Assembly (NCBI RefSeq): GCF_015709225.1
Contig: NZ_JADNRS010000053.1
Coordinates: 62,001-126,000 of the forward strand
DNA from: Acholeplasma laidlawii
Lineage (GTDB): Bacteria; Bacillota_I; Bacilli_A; Acholeplasmatales; Acholeplasmataceae
Reading direction: 5' to 3'
DNA length: 64,000 nt
Made by a program: the position numbers and the translations under genes
Shown here: positions 8,527-18,609 of the stretch, piece by piece
Layout: each line of letters begins with the position of its first letter
Position numbering within the stretch: the first letter of the stretch is position 1
The notes under the pieces: model-generated
What the model was told of the DNA's origin: nothing
Databases searched by the model: none
Seen by the model: only the letters and a program-made list of their open reading frames with translations

Positions 8527-9186
8527 TTATACCTCTAATACTTTCATTTTAAAATCTTTCGGTGCTTTTTTTAAAGCTTCCATCAAATTGGGTTTTCTAC
8601 GTTCTAGATTATGACAATCACTAGCGATGATATCCACAAAACCTTTTTTGAAGTATTTTTGAGCTTGTTTTTTAAATTGTTTTCCATCTAAACCTAAGAT
8701 TGCGCCACTATTAACTTGAATGATTGCCCCTAGTGATCTTATACGTTCTACATCAAACATATCTAGATATAAGTAACGTTCAATGTGCGCTATGATTGGC
8801 GTAAATCCTTTGGCAACTAAGTTGTAAACAATATCCTGAATAGGTTCTTTATTTCGAACAGAAAATTCTATTAATAGATATTTTTCTTTGAAACCTTGAA
8901 AAACAAAGTTATGATACTCTTTAGATTTTTCTTGATTAAATTTAACTTCATATCCTAAGTAGAGCGTCATTTCTGGTAAATCTACTTCAATACGTTTTTT
9001 CAAATCATAAAATAGTTTGACATATGCTTTTGACGAAACTTTTTGGCTACTATTATGTACATGTGGAGTAATAACTACCTTATTTACACCACTTTGTAGT
9101 TGATGATTTAATACTGCAAGTGCCTCTTCATATGTTTGTACACCATCATCTACACCAGGTAAAATGTGTGTATGTATGTCCATCAT
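8527..9186 (-). CDS. cpsB: CpsB/CapC-type PHP tyrosine phosphatase
   Basis: Metal-dependent protein tyrosine phosphatase that dephosphorylates the C-terminal tyrosines of the BY-kinase encoded just upstream. PHP motifs are visible: DIHTHILPGVDDG, VITPHVH, AHIERY and ASDCHNLERRKP. Codons further upstream (to 9219) are open but overlap the kinase gene. Family members begin directly with MIDIHxHILPG, so the ATG at 9186 is preferred. The SD (AAGGA, about 14 nt away) is only moderate. Confidence 0.88.
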   Translation of the reverse strand: MMDIHTHILPGVDDGVQTYEEALAVLNHQLQSGVNKVVITPHVHNSSQKVSSKAYVKLFYDLKKRIEVDLPEMTLYLGYEVKFNQEKSKEYHNFVFQGFKEKYLLIEFSVRNKEPIQDIVYNLVAKGFTPIIAHIERYLYLDMFDVERIRSLGAIIQVNSGAILGLDGKQFKKQAQKYFKKGFVDIIASDCHNLERRKPNLMEALKKAPKDFKMKVLEV

Positions 9187-9190
9187 ATAC

Positions 9191-9946
9191 TTATGATTTT
9201 TCCTTGTCAATATCATCATCTAGTGATGAATTATATCCATCACCATAGCCATATGTATAAGATAATATATCACTATTTTTAACATCTACTTGTGTAAATG
9301 CTATCCCTATAATATTCACCTTGTTTTGTTTTAGAGTTTGGATAGCTTCGTTAATAACTGTACGTTTCGTCTCGTTTTGAGCAACCACAAATAATACACC
9401 GTCTGCTAATCTTGAAATATATAAGGCATCAGAAACTGCCATTGTTGGAGGTGAATCTAGTAAAACGTAATCAAATTCTGTTCTTAGTCGAACAATTAAG
9501 TCCTTTAATTTTTGTGCTTCTAAGACGTTTACAACCGCAGTTGTACGTTCACCTGCAACAATATAGTGAACACTAAACTTCTCAGAATAATTAACTAATG
9601 TTTTGTAGTCGATTTTACCAGTTAAGTAGTCTGTTACACCATTTTCATTGGGTGCTTTGAAAACCCTATTAATTTTAGGTTTTCTTAAATCTAAATCTAC
9701 AACAACGACTTTTTTTCCTTTTTTTCCAATTAAATGGGCAACGTTTGAAATAAATGTAGTTTTACCTGCACCAGCTAGTGTCGAAGTAAATTGAATGACC
9801 TTAAAATTGCCATCAATGTTGATATACTCTAAATTCACTAATGCCTTTTGAAAGGATTCAGCAGTATAAGACATAGGTGATTCATAGGTTACTAAGTGAT
9901 CATATTCAGCAATACGCTCTTTTTGGAATAATTTACGTCTTCTCAT
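9191..9946 (-). CDS. cpsD: Bacterial tyrosine kinase (CpsD/Wzd/CapB type)
   Basis: Cytoplasmic BY-kinase of 251 residues that works with the Wzz-like membrane adaptor to control polysaccharide length and export. It has Walker A at about 55-63 (STLAGAGKT), Walker A' VVVDLDLRKP at about 81-90 and Walker B YVLLDSPP at about 160-167. The C-terminal tyrosine cluster (Tyr230, 232, 234, 238) is the expected autophosphorylation site. It overlaps the adaptor gene by ATGA. Confidence 0.92.
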   Translation of the reverse strand: MRRRKLFQKERIAEYDHLVTYESPMSYTAESFQKALVNLEYINIDGNFKVIQFTSTLAGAGKTTFISNVAHLIGKKGKKVVVVDLDLRKPKINRVFKAPNENGVTDYLTGKIDYKTLVNYSEKFSVHYIVAGERTTAVVNVLEAQKLKDLIVRLRTEFDYVLLDSPPTMAVSDALYISRLADGVLFVVAQNETKRTVINEAIQTLKQNKVNIIGIAFTQVDVKNSDILSYTYGYGDGYNSSLDDDIDKEKS

Positions 9947-10686
9947 TTTTTCTTCCCCTCTTTAATAGTAAACTCTGGAATAACACCAATAACTTGAATA
10001 CCAGTACCTTGTTCAAGTTGCTCTTTGGTCATATATGAGTTATTAAATAAGTGTTTTATAAATGCTAAGCCTATACCAATAATTGCACCACCCATTAAAC
10101 CTACAATGATATATAAAATTCTATTTGGTGAATCATCAACTGGATCACTTGCTGGTGATAACTCAATGAATGAGTCTTCAAACATTAAAATATCATTTTC
10201 TATTAAAATTGTAGTTAAGATTGATGTAATCACTTGAGTAAAATCAGCATTTGAATGGCTATAACTAAATTTAATAATAAAAGATGTACTTGATGAAGCA
10301 ACTGATATATTCCTAATAATGTCACGATCTGTCATCGAATTTAATAAACTTTGATGTTCTACATTTGTGATTAAACTACGATATTCTTCAGTTCTTAGTT
10401 TTCTTACAACATGAGGACTTCTTGCAAATTCTGCTGCGGTATCAAGTAATCTTTGTGAATTGATTAAAGTATTAGAATCAACTCTTTCAGTAGACACAGG
10501 TACCTGAACGAGTATTTCAGAAGTTGATTTATATCTATCTTCTACAAAGCGACTTACATAAGCAAATGTAAGTACACCTAATAATAATGTGAAAAACGTA
10601 ATCATAATCCAGTTTAACTTAATAATAGATATAATATCCATTAAACTTAGACCGGACTCCTGATTTTCTTTATTTTCTAAATCCAT
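9943..10686 (-). CDS. Chain-length determinant / kinase adaptor (Wzz/CapA type)
   Basis: Membrane protein of 247 residues with two transmembrane segments, at about 26-48 and 190-213. They flank an extracellular domain of the Wzz type (YKSTSEILVQVP...NSQRLLDTAAEFARSP). The short cytoplasmic tail would activate the separate kinase encoded next, as in Gram-positive CpsC/CpsD pairs. It is the first gene of a five-gene operon; SD GGGAG precedes the ATG. The polysaccharide operon it presumably serves lies 30-40 kb away in this window. Confidence 0.9.
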   Translation of the reverse strand: MDLENKENQESGLSLMDIISIIKLNWIMITFFTLLLGVLTFAYVSRFVEDRYKSTSEILVQVPVSTERVDSNTLINSQRLLDTAAEFARSPHVVRKLRTEEYRSLITNVEHQSLLNSMTDRDIIRNISVASSSTSFIIKFSYSHSNADFTQVITSILTTILIENDILMFEDSFIELSPASDPVDDSPNRILYIIVGLMGGAIIGIGLAFIKHLFNNSYMTKEQLEQGTGIQVIGVIPEFTIKEGKKK

Positions 10687-10728
10687 AAAAAAATCTCCCT
10701 TTTTAATTAGCTCTTATTTGGTTAACTT

Positions 10729-10737
10729 ATTATAACA
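10729..10737 (-). promoter_or_regulatory. Promoter of the Wzz-kinase-phosphatase operon
   Basis: The - strand reads TGTTATAAT, a perfect extended -10, 43 nt before the Wzz-like start and 7 bp after the pepF stop. There is no good -35 and no terminator between pepF and this operon, so pepF readthrough may also feed it. Confidence 0.6.
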
Positions 10738-10743
10738 CACTAG

Positions 10744-12498
10744 CTATGCTTTTTTTAACAAATTTATTACTTGATCAATATTTTTTTCAATCATTTTAAG
10801 AGAATCTGTCCAAAATGATTTTTCTGTAATATCAATACCCATAGATGCTGCTACATCTTCTGCATCTGCCATTGTTGTTAATTTTAGTAGTTTATCATAG
10901 TTTTTAATGAATGCTGGTTTGTCTTTTAAGTATTGTGCATATAAGCCTTTACCAAAAAGTAACCCAAATGCATAAGGGAAGTTATAGAAGTTTAATCCTG
11001 CACTATAATAGTGTCCTTTAACTAACCACATATATGGATGTAGGTTTTGATGATCTAAGCCATCTTGATATGCTTCTTTTTGAGCCTCTAACATCCAAGT
11101 TTTCATTTCATGTTTAGAAATTGGACGGTTTGCACTTTCAAATACTCTTGATTCAAATAGGAAACGAGAAAGAATATCAATAATTACTTGTGTATCTCCT
11201 TGTAAGCCCATTTCTAAAATAGATAATTTTTCATTATCATCTTTCACACTTGAAAGTAGGTAATCATTCATAATTGCTTCACAGAAAATTGATGCAGTTT
11301 CTGCTAAAGGCATCGAGTAACTCCAGTGAAGTGGTGCGTTATCAGAAATAATTTCACCGTGATAAGCATGTCCTAATTCATGAGCAAGTGTAGATACATT
11401 ATCTAGTGCACCAGTAAAGTTTAACAATATTCTTGATTGACCAATTTGAGGTTGATTTGAACAGAATGCACCACCACGTTTACCCTTTTTAGGGTATACG
11501 TCAATCCAATTTTTATCAAATGTTTTTTGTGCAAAGTTACCAAGTTTTGGTGAGAATGATGTAAATGCATTAAACACTAATACTTTAGCCTCATCATAGG
11601 TATATGTTTTGTTTAAGTTACCTACAGGAGCAAACATATCATACCAAGGTAGACTACCTTTATGTCCTAAGTACTTAGCTTTTGCTTTTAAGTAGTTAGC
11701 AAATTGTGGTCTAAAGTCTTTCATTGCAGAAATCATTGCATCCAATGTTTCTTTTTTCATATTGGATTGATCAAGTGTTTTTTCTAATGCAGACTCATAA
11801 CCTCTCAATTCATTCATAGTGTTAACTTCACGCTTGATGTTAGTTAATGCAAGCGCAACAAAGTCATCTACTTTTTCATATGCTTCTAGCTCTTTTTCAT
11901 ACGCTAGTTTACGTAATTTTTGATCGTTATCATATGCCATATTTCTAACATCTGAAAAAGTTTTTTCTTCACCATTAATTTCAATCATCATATTAGATGT
12001 TGCAAGTGTTTGGATTTGACTCCATGAACGTGAGCCTAACTCACTTAATTTTGAGTAAAGTGATTCTTCAGCTTCACTTAGTAAGTGCTTAGCACCTTCT
12101 TGGTCTTTCTTTAGGTTGTATAAGTATTTATTAATGATTTCAGATTTGGTTGCTAGTTCATCTAAATTTAGAGTTGTTAAATATCTACTAAAGACTACAC
12201 TTGGTTTTGTTAGACCTCTATAAATCTCACTTAATTTAGATAAATAGCCTAGTGCTTCATTATTAGATACATCAGTAGATGATGTAAGGGAAGCAAAACT
12301 TCCAATCGTACGACCTAATACAGTGATTTTCTCATCAAATTTAAGTGCTTCTTCAATGTATTTAACATCGTCCTTAACTTCACTTGTTAAATGCTTTGCC
12401 ATAGATTGAACTAACGCTTCTAGTTTAGTTAAATCATTTTTGAAGGTTTCATCAAAACCTTTATATAAATCGTTTAAATCCCAGTTGATTGCTTTCAT
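10744..12498 (-). CDS. pepF: Oligoendopeptidase F (M3B)
   Basis: Cytosolic zinc oligopeptidase of 584 residues, usual for PepF. The zinc site is HELGHAYH at about 373-380, with a downstream Glu in PLAETASIFCE. The N-terminal oligopeptidase F domain and the C-terminal GHYYSAGLNFYNFPYAFG motif are intact. It lies 19 bp after a small lipoprotein gene that abuts uvrB, so uvrB, the lipoprotein and pepF may be co-transcribed. It probably works with pepT in peptide catabolism. Confidence 0.95.
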   Translation of the reverse strand: MKAINWDLNDLYKGFDETFKNDLTKLEALVQSMAKHLTSEVKDDVKYIEEALKFDEKITVLGRTIGSFASLTSSTDVSNNEALGYLSKLSEIYRGLTKPSVVFSRYLTTLNLDELATKSEIINKYLYNLKKDQEGAKHLLSEAEESLYSKLSELGSRSWSQIQTLATSNMMIEINGEEKTFSDVRNMAYDNDQKLRKLAYEKELEAYEKVDDFVALALTNIKREVNTMNELRGYESALEKTLDQSNMKKETLDAMISAMKDFRPQFANYLKAKAKYLGHKGSLPWYDMFAPVGNLNKTYTYDEAKVLVFNAFTSFSPKLGNFAQKTFDKNWIDVYPKKGKRGGAFCSNQPQIGQSRILLNFTGALDNVSTLAHELGHAYHGEIISDNAPLHWSYSMPLAETASIFCEAIMNDYLLSSVKDDNEKLSILEMGLQGDTQVIIDILSRFLFESRVFESANRPISKHEMKTWMLEAQKEAYQDGLDHQNLHPYMWLVKGHYYSAGLNFYNFPYAFGLLFGKGLYAQYLKDKPAFIKNYDKLLKLTTMADAEDVAASMGIDITEKSFWTDSLKMIEKNIDQVINLLKKA

Positions 12499-12517
12499 GT
12501 TTATTGTCCTTTTTATT

Positions 12518-12796
12518 TTATGGTGTTTGAATATTTAAATATGTAATACGTTCTTTTGACATGATGACATTATGACTATGTGTTAGTAGATTGTTTTGAT
12601 CTTTTGTATAGATTTCTATCATACCATCTTCATAATCTTTCCAACGCTCTATCTCTACTTCTACATAGAGTCCATCACTAATTTCTATGTATGCGTAGTT
12701 ATAGGTATAATTTCCCCATCCCATATCTTGGTTACCACAAGCAACCAGTGCAAATACAGATGTTAGTACTACAAAAAGTGTTATTATTTTATTCAT
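12518..12796 (-). CDS. Small lipoprotein of unknown function
   Basis: A 92-residue protein with a lipoprotein signal peptide (lipobox LVAC at about 17-20). A short aromatic and acidic mature domain follows (NYTYNYAYIEISDGLYVEVEIE). Its ATG lies one base after the uvrB stop, so it is translationally linked to uvrB. I do not recognise the family. Confidence 0.75.
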   Translation of the reverse strand: MNKIITLFVVLTSVFALVACGNQDMGWGNYTYNYAYIEISDGLYVEVEIERWKDYEDGMIEIYTKDQNNLLTHSHNVIMSKERITYLNIQTP

Positions 12797-12797
12797 T

Positions 12798-14753
12798 TTA
12801 TTTATCCACCTTTAATTCAAATATTAAATCTCTTATTTCCATTGCTTTTTCAAAGTCTAGGTCTTTAGCTGCTTGACGCATTAATGTATCTAGGCGTTTA
12901 AGTTCTTTTTCTTTTTGTTTCTTATCTAGTTTCAAGTTATCTAAGTCTTTATCTGAGATAACTCCTTTAATAGATATATCATCCCTAATGTCTTTAACTA
13001 CTTGAGTTGGTGTAACGTGGTGCATCTCATTATACTTTATTTGAATGCTACGACGACGGTTGGTTTCATCTATTGCTTTTTGCATAGATTCTGAAATAGT
13101 ATCTGCATACATAATGACTGTCCCATCAATGTTTCTAGCAGCTCTACCAATGGTCTGGATTAAGGAACGCTCACTACGTAAAAAACCTTGTTTATCAGCA
13201 TCTAATATAGCAACTAATCCTACCTCAGGTAGGTCTAACCCCTCTCTTAAGAGGTTAATACCAATTAAAACATCATATTTACCAAGTCTAAGCGCTCTTA
13301 AGATGGATGTTCTTTCTAAGGATTTCACTTCACTATGTAGATATGCTACTTTTAAACCTAACTCTTTAAAATGTCTTGTTAAGTCTTCACTCATCTTAAT
13401 TGTTAAGGTTGTAACAAGTACGCGCTGATTTTTTTCAATTCTATTTTTAATTTCAAAATACAAATCATCTATTTGACCAACAGTAGGTTTAATTGTAATT
13501 TCAGGATCAATTAAGTATGTTGGTCTAATAATTTGTTCTACAATTGGTAGATTTCTTTCCAACTCATATGGACCAGGGGTTGCTGATAAATAGATCACTT
13601 TATCTTGGCGTGCTTGGAACTCATCAAATTGAAGCGGTCTATTATCAAGAGCTGATGGTAATCTAAATCCATAGTTTACTAAGTTTTCTTTACGACTTCT
13701 ATCACCAAAGTACATACCTCTTACTTGAGGGATTGTAACGTGTGATTCATCAATCACCATTAAGTAGTCATTTCCAAAAAAATCAATGAGTGTAGCAGGT
13801 GTTTCACCTGCTTCACGTAAGGCAATATGCCTTGAGTAGTTTTCAATACCTGATGTAAATCCAATTTCTTCTAGCATTTCTATATCGTATTTGGTACGCA
13901 TTTCAATTCTTTGGGCTTCAAGTAGTTGATTATTACCTTGGAAGAAATGTATTTGATCAGCAAGTTCATTTTTAATACGACGAATACTTTCCTTCATTTT
14001 ATCTTTATTAGCCATAAAGAGTGTTGCAGGAAATATCGTTACAAATGTGGTTCTTTCTTTTGAAATACCGGTTAGAGGATCAAATAAGATAATATCATCG
14101 ATTTCATCACCAAAGAAGGAAACACGAATACCTTGGCTTGCTTCATTGGCTAAAATGATTTCAATAGCATCCCCTCTAACTCTAAAGCTACCACGCTTAA
14201 AGTCAATGTCATTTCGTTCATAAGTTAATTCAATCAGTTTGTTTAATAGATTATTACGACCATATTCTTCGCCTACCCTTAAAAAGATTGTAGCCTTTTT
14301 ATAGTCATCAGGATCTCCAATACCGTAGATACAAGAAACAGATGCTACAACAATCACATCTTCCCTAGTAAGTAAGGATGCCACTGCCGAGTGGCGTAGT
14401 TCATCAATTTCATCATTAATAGATGAATCCTTTTCTATGTAGGTATCACTAGATACCACATAGGCTTCTGGTTGAAAGTAATCATAATAAGATATAAAGT
14501 ATTCTACTCGATTTTCAGGAAATAGCGATTTTAATTCTCCATAAAGTTGACCAGCTAATGTTTTATTATGAGCAAGTACTAAAGTTTTCTTACCCATCTT
14601 CTCAATAATATTAGCAATTGTAAAAGTTTTACCTGTTCCTGTTGCACCTAAAAGAATTTGTTCTTTTTGTCCAGCATTAAAATTAGATATTAATTTATCT
14701 ATAGCTTCTGGTTGGTCTCCACTTGGTTTATAAGGCGATTTTAATTTAAACAA
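12798..14753 (-). CDS. uvrB: Excinuclease ABC subunit B
   Basis: DNA damage-recognition helicase of nucleotide excision repair. It has Walker [11 protein letters not shown] at about 34-43, the beta-hairpin region [20 protein letters not shown], the DESH box, QTIGRAARN and a C-terminal UVR motif ([20 protein letters not shown]). A GTG at 14762 directly abuts the SD AAAGGAA and cannot be used. The TTG at 14753, 8-9 nt after the SD, gives the standard [17 protein letters not shown] start. No uvrA is in the window. Confidence 0.96.
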   Translation of the reverse strand: MFKLKSPYKPSGDQPEAIDKLISNFNAGQKEQILLGATGTGKTFTIANIIEKMGKKTLVLAHNKTLAGQLYGELKSLFPENRVEYFISYYDYFQPEAYVVSSDTYIEKDSSINDEIDELRHSAVASLLTREDVIVVASVSCIYGIGDPDDYKKATIFLRVGEEYGRNNLLNKLIELTYERNDIDFKRGSFRVRGDAIEIILANEASQGIRVSFFGDEIDDIILFDPLTGISKERTTFVTIFPATLFMANKDKMKESIRRIKNELADQIHFFQGNNQLLEAQRIEMRTKYDIEMLEEIGFTSGIENYSRHIALREAGETPATLIDFFGNDYLMVIDESHVTIPQVRGMYFGDRSRKENLVNYGFRLPSALDNRPLQFDEFQARQDKVIYLSATPGPYELERNLPIVEQIIRPTYLIDPEITIKPTVGQIDDLYFEIKNRIEKNQRVLVTTLTIKMSEDLTRHFKELGLKVAYLHSEVKSLERTSILRALRLGKYDVLIGINLLREGLDLPEVGLVAILDADKQGFLRSERSLIQTIGRAARNIDGTVIMYADTISESMQKAIDETNRRRSIQIKYNEMHHVTPTQVVKDIRDDISIKGVISDKDLDNLKLDKKQKEKELKRLDTLMRQAAKDLDFEKAMEIRDLIFELKVDK

Positions 14754-14832
14754 TGATGTCACTTCCTTTGGTGTTTTTAAATACTTTAAATATATATCTA
14801 TATCTAGTTAATTTTATCATTTTTATATGAAT

Positions 14833-14863
14833 ATAACAAGGAAGTTAAAAAATTCCTTGTTAT
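14833..14863 (-). terminator. Strong hairpin in the uvrB-flavoprotein gap
   Basis: An 11-bp perfect stem (ATAACAAGGAA/TTCCTTGTTAT) with a 9-nt loop, about 190 bp past the flavoprotein stop. The stop of a small open remnant falls inside its arm. No long T run follows, so termination strength is uncertain. Confidence 0.55.
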
Positions 14864-14979
14864 CGTTTTAAACCTTTATTAATTAACTTTGAATCAAATT
14901 TATCAATTTTATATAGACGGGTATCTAGTAATAGAAATGATACTCTTTCATCTTTTGTATGAAGATATTCATTTATGAT
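14860..14979 (-). pseudogene. Possible gene remnant, about 39 codons
   Basis: On the - strand a 39-codon open stretch without a start codon reads like protein (NEYLHTKDERVSFLLLD, then TRLYKIDKFDSKLINKGLKR). It stops inside the hairpin above. Upstream frames are closed. It may be the tail of a deleted gene or chance; I do not recognise it. Confidence 0.3.
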
Positions 14980-15051
14980 TTACACAAAATATTTTATACT
15001 ATGTCAGTATTTTTTTCTTTATAGTAATATTATATCTATTTACTATATTTT

Positions 15052-16272
15052 TCACTGTTTTATTTTATCTATAATATCATGCGAAGCAAGGTAACCGGTT
15101 GATAGAGCAATAGTGATATTATATCCACCAATTGGTCCATGTAAGTCTGTTGTTTCACCTATAAAGTATAAATTCGGGTGTGTCTTAACTTCCATGGATT
15201 TAGGATCTAATACTTTTAAGTCGATACCACCCTTATTGACATAAGCTCTTTGCCTATCTTCTACACTATCAATAACAAACTCATACTTAGTAAATGAGTT
15301 ACAAATATACATTAAATCCTTCTTCTTCATTTCTGCAATTTTAATAGAGACAATATTTTTTAGTGCTAATACGACTTCAACAATTCTTTTACTTGTATAG
15401 TCTTCTAATACCTTGTGTAATAATTTATTTTTGTTTTCTATTAAGATGTTATATAATTCTTCTTCAGTTTTATTGATGAACCCAAAGGTTATAGTAGATT
15501 TTCCTTTCTCCACAATATCTTCATAAATAAACTCCGAAAGATGCATAATAACTGGTCCACTTAAACCTACATGGGTAAATAATAGATCACCTACATAGGC
15601 TATTTTAGTGTTCTTAATCGCGACACGCACTTGGGTAAGTGATGTGCCACGTAAGAGTTTAAAATCATCCACAACTTGTTTAGAGTAGATGGATGTTTCA
15701 GCTGGTGTAAATGCTTTATAAGGTATGTCCAAATGTTCAGCAAATTTAAGTCCATCACCACTGCTACCTACTTGAGGATAACTATTAGATCCGGTTGCAA
15801 CAATTACATAGTTAGCATAAAATACAGTGTGGTTTGTAGTTATTTCATAGTCGTTGTTTACATATTCTATTTTTTTAACTGATTGACCAAATTTAATGCG
15901 ATCTTTATTTATTGTATGAGTAAGTGCATCTAAAACACTTGAACTTTTTCCAGTTTCAGGAAAATATTTAAAATTGTTTTCTAAAATCAGTTCTAAACCA
16001 TTTTCTTTAAAAAAGGCTCTAATTTCAAGTGGCCCAAATTGTTTTAATGCTGGATATATAAATTTCTTATTATGAATTGTAAGTGTATCAATAAAATCTC
16101 TTACACTTAAATTATTGGTTACATTACAACGTTTTCCACCAGTTAACAATACCTTTTTTCCAACTTGTTCATTCTTTTCTAGTAGTACATAATTAATTTT
16201 TGCTTTTTCTAATTGGTTGGCTGCCATAAGTCCTGCTGGTCCACCACCAATAATAATGACATCATACTTCAT
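15052..16272 (-). CDS. FAD-dependent oxidoreductase, HI0933/YhiN (BaiN-like) family
   Basis: Flavoprotein of 406 residues. The N-terminal FAD site is IIGGGPAGLMAANQL, with LLEKNEQVGKKVLLTGGKRCNVTNN typical of the HI0933 family. ATGSNSYPQVGSSGDG occurs near 160, and the C-terminal LYFIGETTDLHGPIGGYNITIALSTG closes the FAD domain. The physiological substrate is unknown for most members. It lies 97 bp after ktrA, separated by a terminator. Confidence 0.9.
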   Translation of the reverse strand: MKYDVIIIGGGPAGLMAANQLEKAKINYVLLEKNEQVGKKVLLTGGKRCNVTNNLSVRDFIDTLTIHNKKFIYPALKQFGPLEIRAFFKENGLELILENNFKYFPETGKSSSVLDALTHTINKDRIKFGQSVKKIEYVNNDYEITTNHTVFYANYVIVATGSNSYPQVGSSGDGLKFAEHLDIPYKAFTPAETSIYSKQVVDDFKLLRGTSLTQVRVAIKNTKIAYVGDLLFTHVGLSGPVIMHLSEFIYEDIVEKGKSTITFGFINKTEEELYNILIENKNKLLHKVLEDYTSKRIVEVVLALKNIVSIKIAEMKKKDLMYICNSFTKYEFVIDSVEDRQRAYVNKGGIDLKVLDPKSMEVKTHPNLYFIGETTDLHGPIGGYNITIALSTGYLASHDIIDKIKQ

Positions 16273-16336
16273 TTTTCTTGTTTCCTTAATTTATCATTTG
16301 TTATGCTTATTGTATACAATAACATTTTAGTTAAAA

Positions 16337-16359
16337 GTGCATCAGTTAGACTGATGCAC
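16337..16359 (-). terminator. ktrBA terminator
   Basis: GTGCATCAGT and ACTGATGCAC form a 10-bp stem with a 3-nt loop, 10 bp past the ktrA stop. A short T run follows on the - strand. Confidence 0.8.
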
Positions 16360-16368
16360 ATATCTTTA

Positions 16369-17037
16369 TTACTTATTAAAAATACTAATAACTTTAGGTA
16401 AATCCTTTTTTCTACCAAAAATAAATATTTCATCTTTTGGTCTTAAGACAGAGTCTTTATTTGGGACTAGTATTTTATTATTACGCTCAATAAGTAAAAT
16501 GTTACTACCATACATACTTCTTAAGTCTAGTTCCGTAATCGGTGTTGGTTCAAAATCCTCTGGTATATTTATTTCAAATACATCAAAATCATTTTTGATG
16601 TTAAAATAATCTACTACATTCCCAAGCGCAATGCGGTTTGCTACGCGTTCACTTGCAATACCAAGCGGACTTACAACATCGGTTGCACCAACCAGTTTTA
16701 AGATAGAGGCATAATCCTCCTCATCAGCTCTTGCTGTTATTTGTTTTACACCGAGTTCTTTTAATTTAATGATTGTAATAATACTTGCAGTTAAATTGTT
16801 TCTTTCATTTTGCCCGAAAGCAACAATCGCGTGATCTACATTAGAAATCCCACTTGCTTTAAGTGCTTCTTCATCTGTGGAATCACACACGAACACATTA
16901 GATATAATCTCACTTGCTTTTTTAACGGAGTCTTTATTGTTGTCTATTGCAATAAGTTCTACATTAAGTTTACTAAAACTATCTACTAAGTTTAAGCCAA
17001 ATCGGCTTAAACCAATAATGCCAATTATTTTTTTCAT
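16369..17037 (-). CDS. ktrA: Potassium uptake regulator KtrA
   Basis: Cytoplasmic RCK gating subunit of 222 residues. The TrkA-N Rossmann domain (IIGIIGLSRFGLNLVDSF, acidic end IAIDNN) binds nucleotides. The TrkA-C domain starts at about 135-140 (FEINIPEDFEPTPITELDLR) and binds c-di-AMP in characterised homologues. It starts 7 bp after ktrB and forms the Ktr channel complex with it. Confidence 0.93.
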   Translation of the reverse strand: MKKIIGIIGLSRFGLNLVDSFSKLNVELIAIDNNKDSVKKASEIISNVFVCDSTDEEALKASGISNVDHAIVAFGQNERNNLTASIITIIKLKELGVKQITARADEEDYASILKLVGATDVVSPLGIASERVANRIALGNVVDYFNIKNDFDVFEINIPEDFEPTPITELDLRSMYGSNILLIERNNKILVPNKDSVLRPKDEIFIFGRKKDLPKVISIFNK

Positions 17038-17044
17038 AATTTTA

Positions 17045-18349
17045 TCATCCTATCATCATTTTTTCTTCTATATAACCGATACTATCCATACCTTTTTTAT
17101 ACCAATGGGTATTAAATATGCTAATGATGGTAATCGGTCCAACTCTACCTATGAACATTACGATACTTAATATTATTTTAGAAGCATTTGATAAAGTAGG
17201 TGTTAAGTTCATAGTTAATCCAACGTTAGCAAATGCTGATATAACTTCAAATATTGCTTTTTCTAATTCAATATCTTCTATCATCAATATAAGTGAAGTA
17301 GCAACTAAAACTATCATAATTGCTGTAGTAAGTAATATACTTGCTTTACTTTTTGTTTCTTCCGTAATTAAACGTTTATATGTAGTTGTAGTTTTTCCTT
17401 TTGCATAGCTTGTGGTACTTTTAAATAATGTATAAAGCGTTGTTGTTTTTATCCCACCACCCGTAGAAGATGGTGAAGCCCCAATAAACATTAATACCAT
17501 TAATACGAGTGCAGTTAAGGAAGATATTGCCCCTATATTAATTGTTGTAAACCCTGCTGTTCTAGCCGTTACACTAAGGAAAAACGCTTCTAACAGATTT
17601 AAGTTTTTACCATCTACTTTACTGAGCAGAAAGAAAATAATCCCTAAACTCCATAAGACGATGTTCACTTTAAGTACGATCTTAGAGTGTATCATTAGTT
17701 TCTTATAAGACTTTTTAGTTAATATATCATTTAATACGATAAAGCCTACACCACCAAGCATTATCAATATAGATGTACTTAAATTAAGTAGCACATGGCT
17801 ATTATATCCTTGAAGATTTGAGTCTCCTAAAATATCAAATCCCGCATTATTAAAACTAGACACAGCATGGAATAAGCTAATACCTATAGCATCCATTACC
17901 TCATATTTAGGCAGAAACACAATCATGTTTGCTATAAAGCCAATACTTTCAATAACAAGTGTAAATACAATAATCTTTTTAACTAATTTAACCATACCAG
18001 ATAAACTGGTTTGGTTAAAACTTTCTTTAATCAAAATTCGGTTTGACAAACCAATTTTAGCACCAATTAAATACATTACAAATACAGATATTGTAATTAC
18101 ACTTAATCCACCAATCTGGATAAGTATGCCTAATACCACTTTTCCAAACGGACTAAGTAAGACTGATAAGTCTGTAACCGGTGATAAACCGGTAATAGTC
18201 ACTGCAGATGTTGAAACAAAGAGTGCATCTACAAAACTCAAATGTCCTTGTGCTTGCTTAGAAATAGGTAGTATAAGTAAAATACCACCTACGAATATAA
18301 TAGATAGAAATGATAAAACAATTATAATGTATGGTGAAATTTTTTTCAT
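17045..18349 (-). CDS. ktrB: Potassium channel subunit KtrB
   Basis: Membrane K+ translocation subunit of the Trk/Ktr/HKT superfamily, 434 residues with four M1-P-M2 repeats. Selectivity-filter segments are visible: TITGLSP, FNNAGFD, ARTAGFTT and FANVGLTM. It precedes ktrA by 7 bp. Upstream there is a weak promoter (TATAAT at 18402-18407, TTGAGT at 18427-18432 on the - strand, 19-bp spacer). A small hairpin lies in the leader at 18376-18392. No ydaO-type c-di-AMP riboswitch is recognisable. Confidence 0.94.
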   Translation of the reverse strand: MKKISPYIIIVLSFLSIIFVGGILLILPISKQAQGHLSFVDALFVSTSAVTITGLSPVTDLSVLLSPFGKVVLGILIQIGGLSVITISVFVMYLIGAKIGLSNRILIKESFNQTSLSGMVKLVKKIIVFTLVIESIGFIANMIVFLPKYEVMDAIGISLFHAVSSFNNAGFDILGDSNLQGYNSHVLLNLSTSILIMLGGVGFIVLNDILTKKSYKKLMIHSKIVLKVNIVLWSLGIIFFLLSKVDGKNLNLLEAFFLSVTARTAGFTTINIGAISSLTALVLMVLMFIGASPSSTGGGIKTTTLYTLFKSTTSYAKGKTTTTYKRLITEETKSKASILLTTAIMIVLVATSLILMIEDIELEKAIFEVISAFANVGLTMNLTPTLSNASKIILSIVMFIGRVGPITIISIFNTHWYKKGMDSIGYIEEKMMIG

Positions 18350-18609
18350 TTTTTAATCATCTTTCTAATATTAAAACTGTAGGCTTTACAGTAACGTATT
18401 TATTATAACCTTAAATAGATAATTTTACTCAATTTTTGGTAATTATACGCCCTAAATCTCATTCTTATAAAAACATATAATAGACTTAATTTATGCAACT
18501 TCTACCCATAAATATGTTTTTTATTAATAGTAATCGATTTCAAAAAAAATTAATTTATAATATGTCTTGCGTAATGGCTTTTGTGGCCATTGAAAGGAAT
18601 TATTTAATT

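Noticed and set aside
17118-18356. Long open frames opposite ktrB
   Set aside because: They lie on the non-coding strand of a well conserved gene, without SD or recognisable protein.
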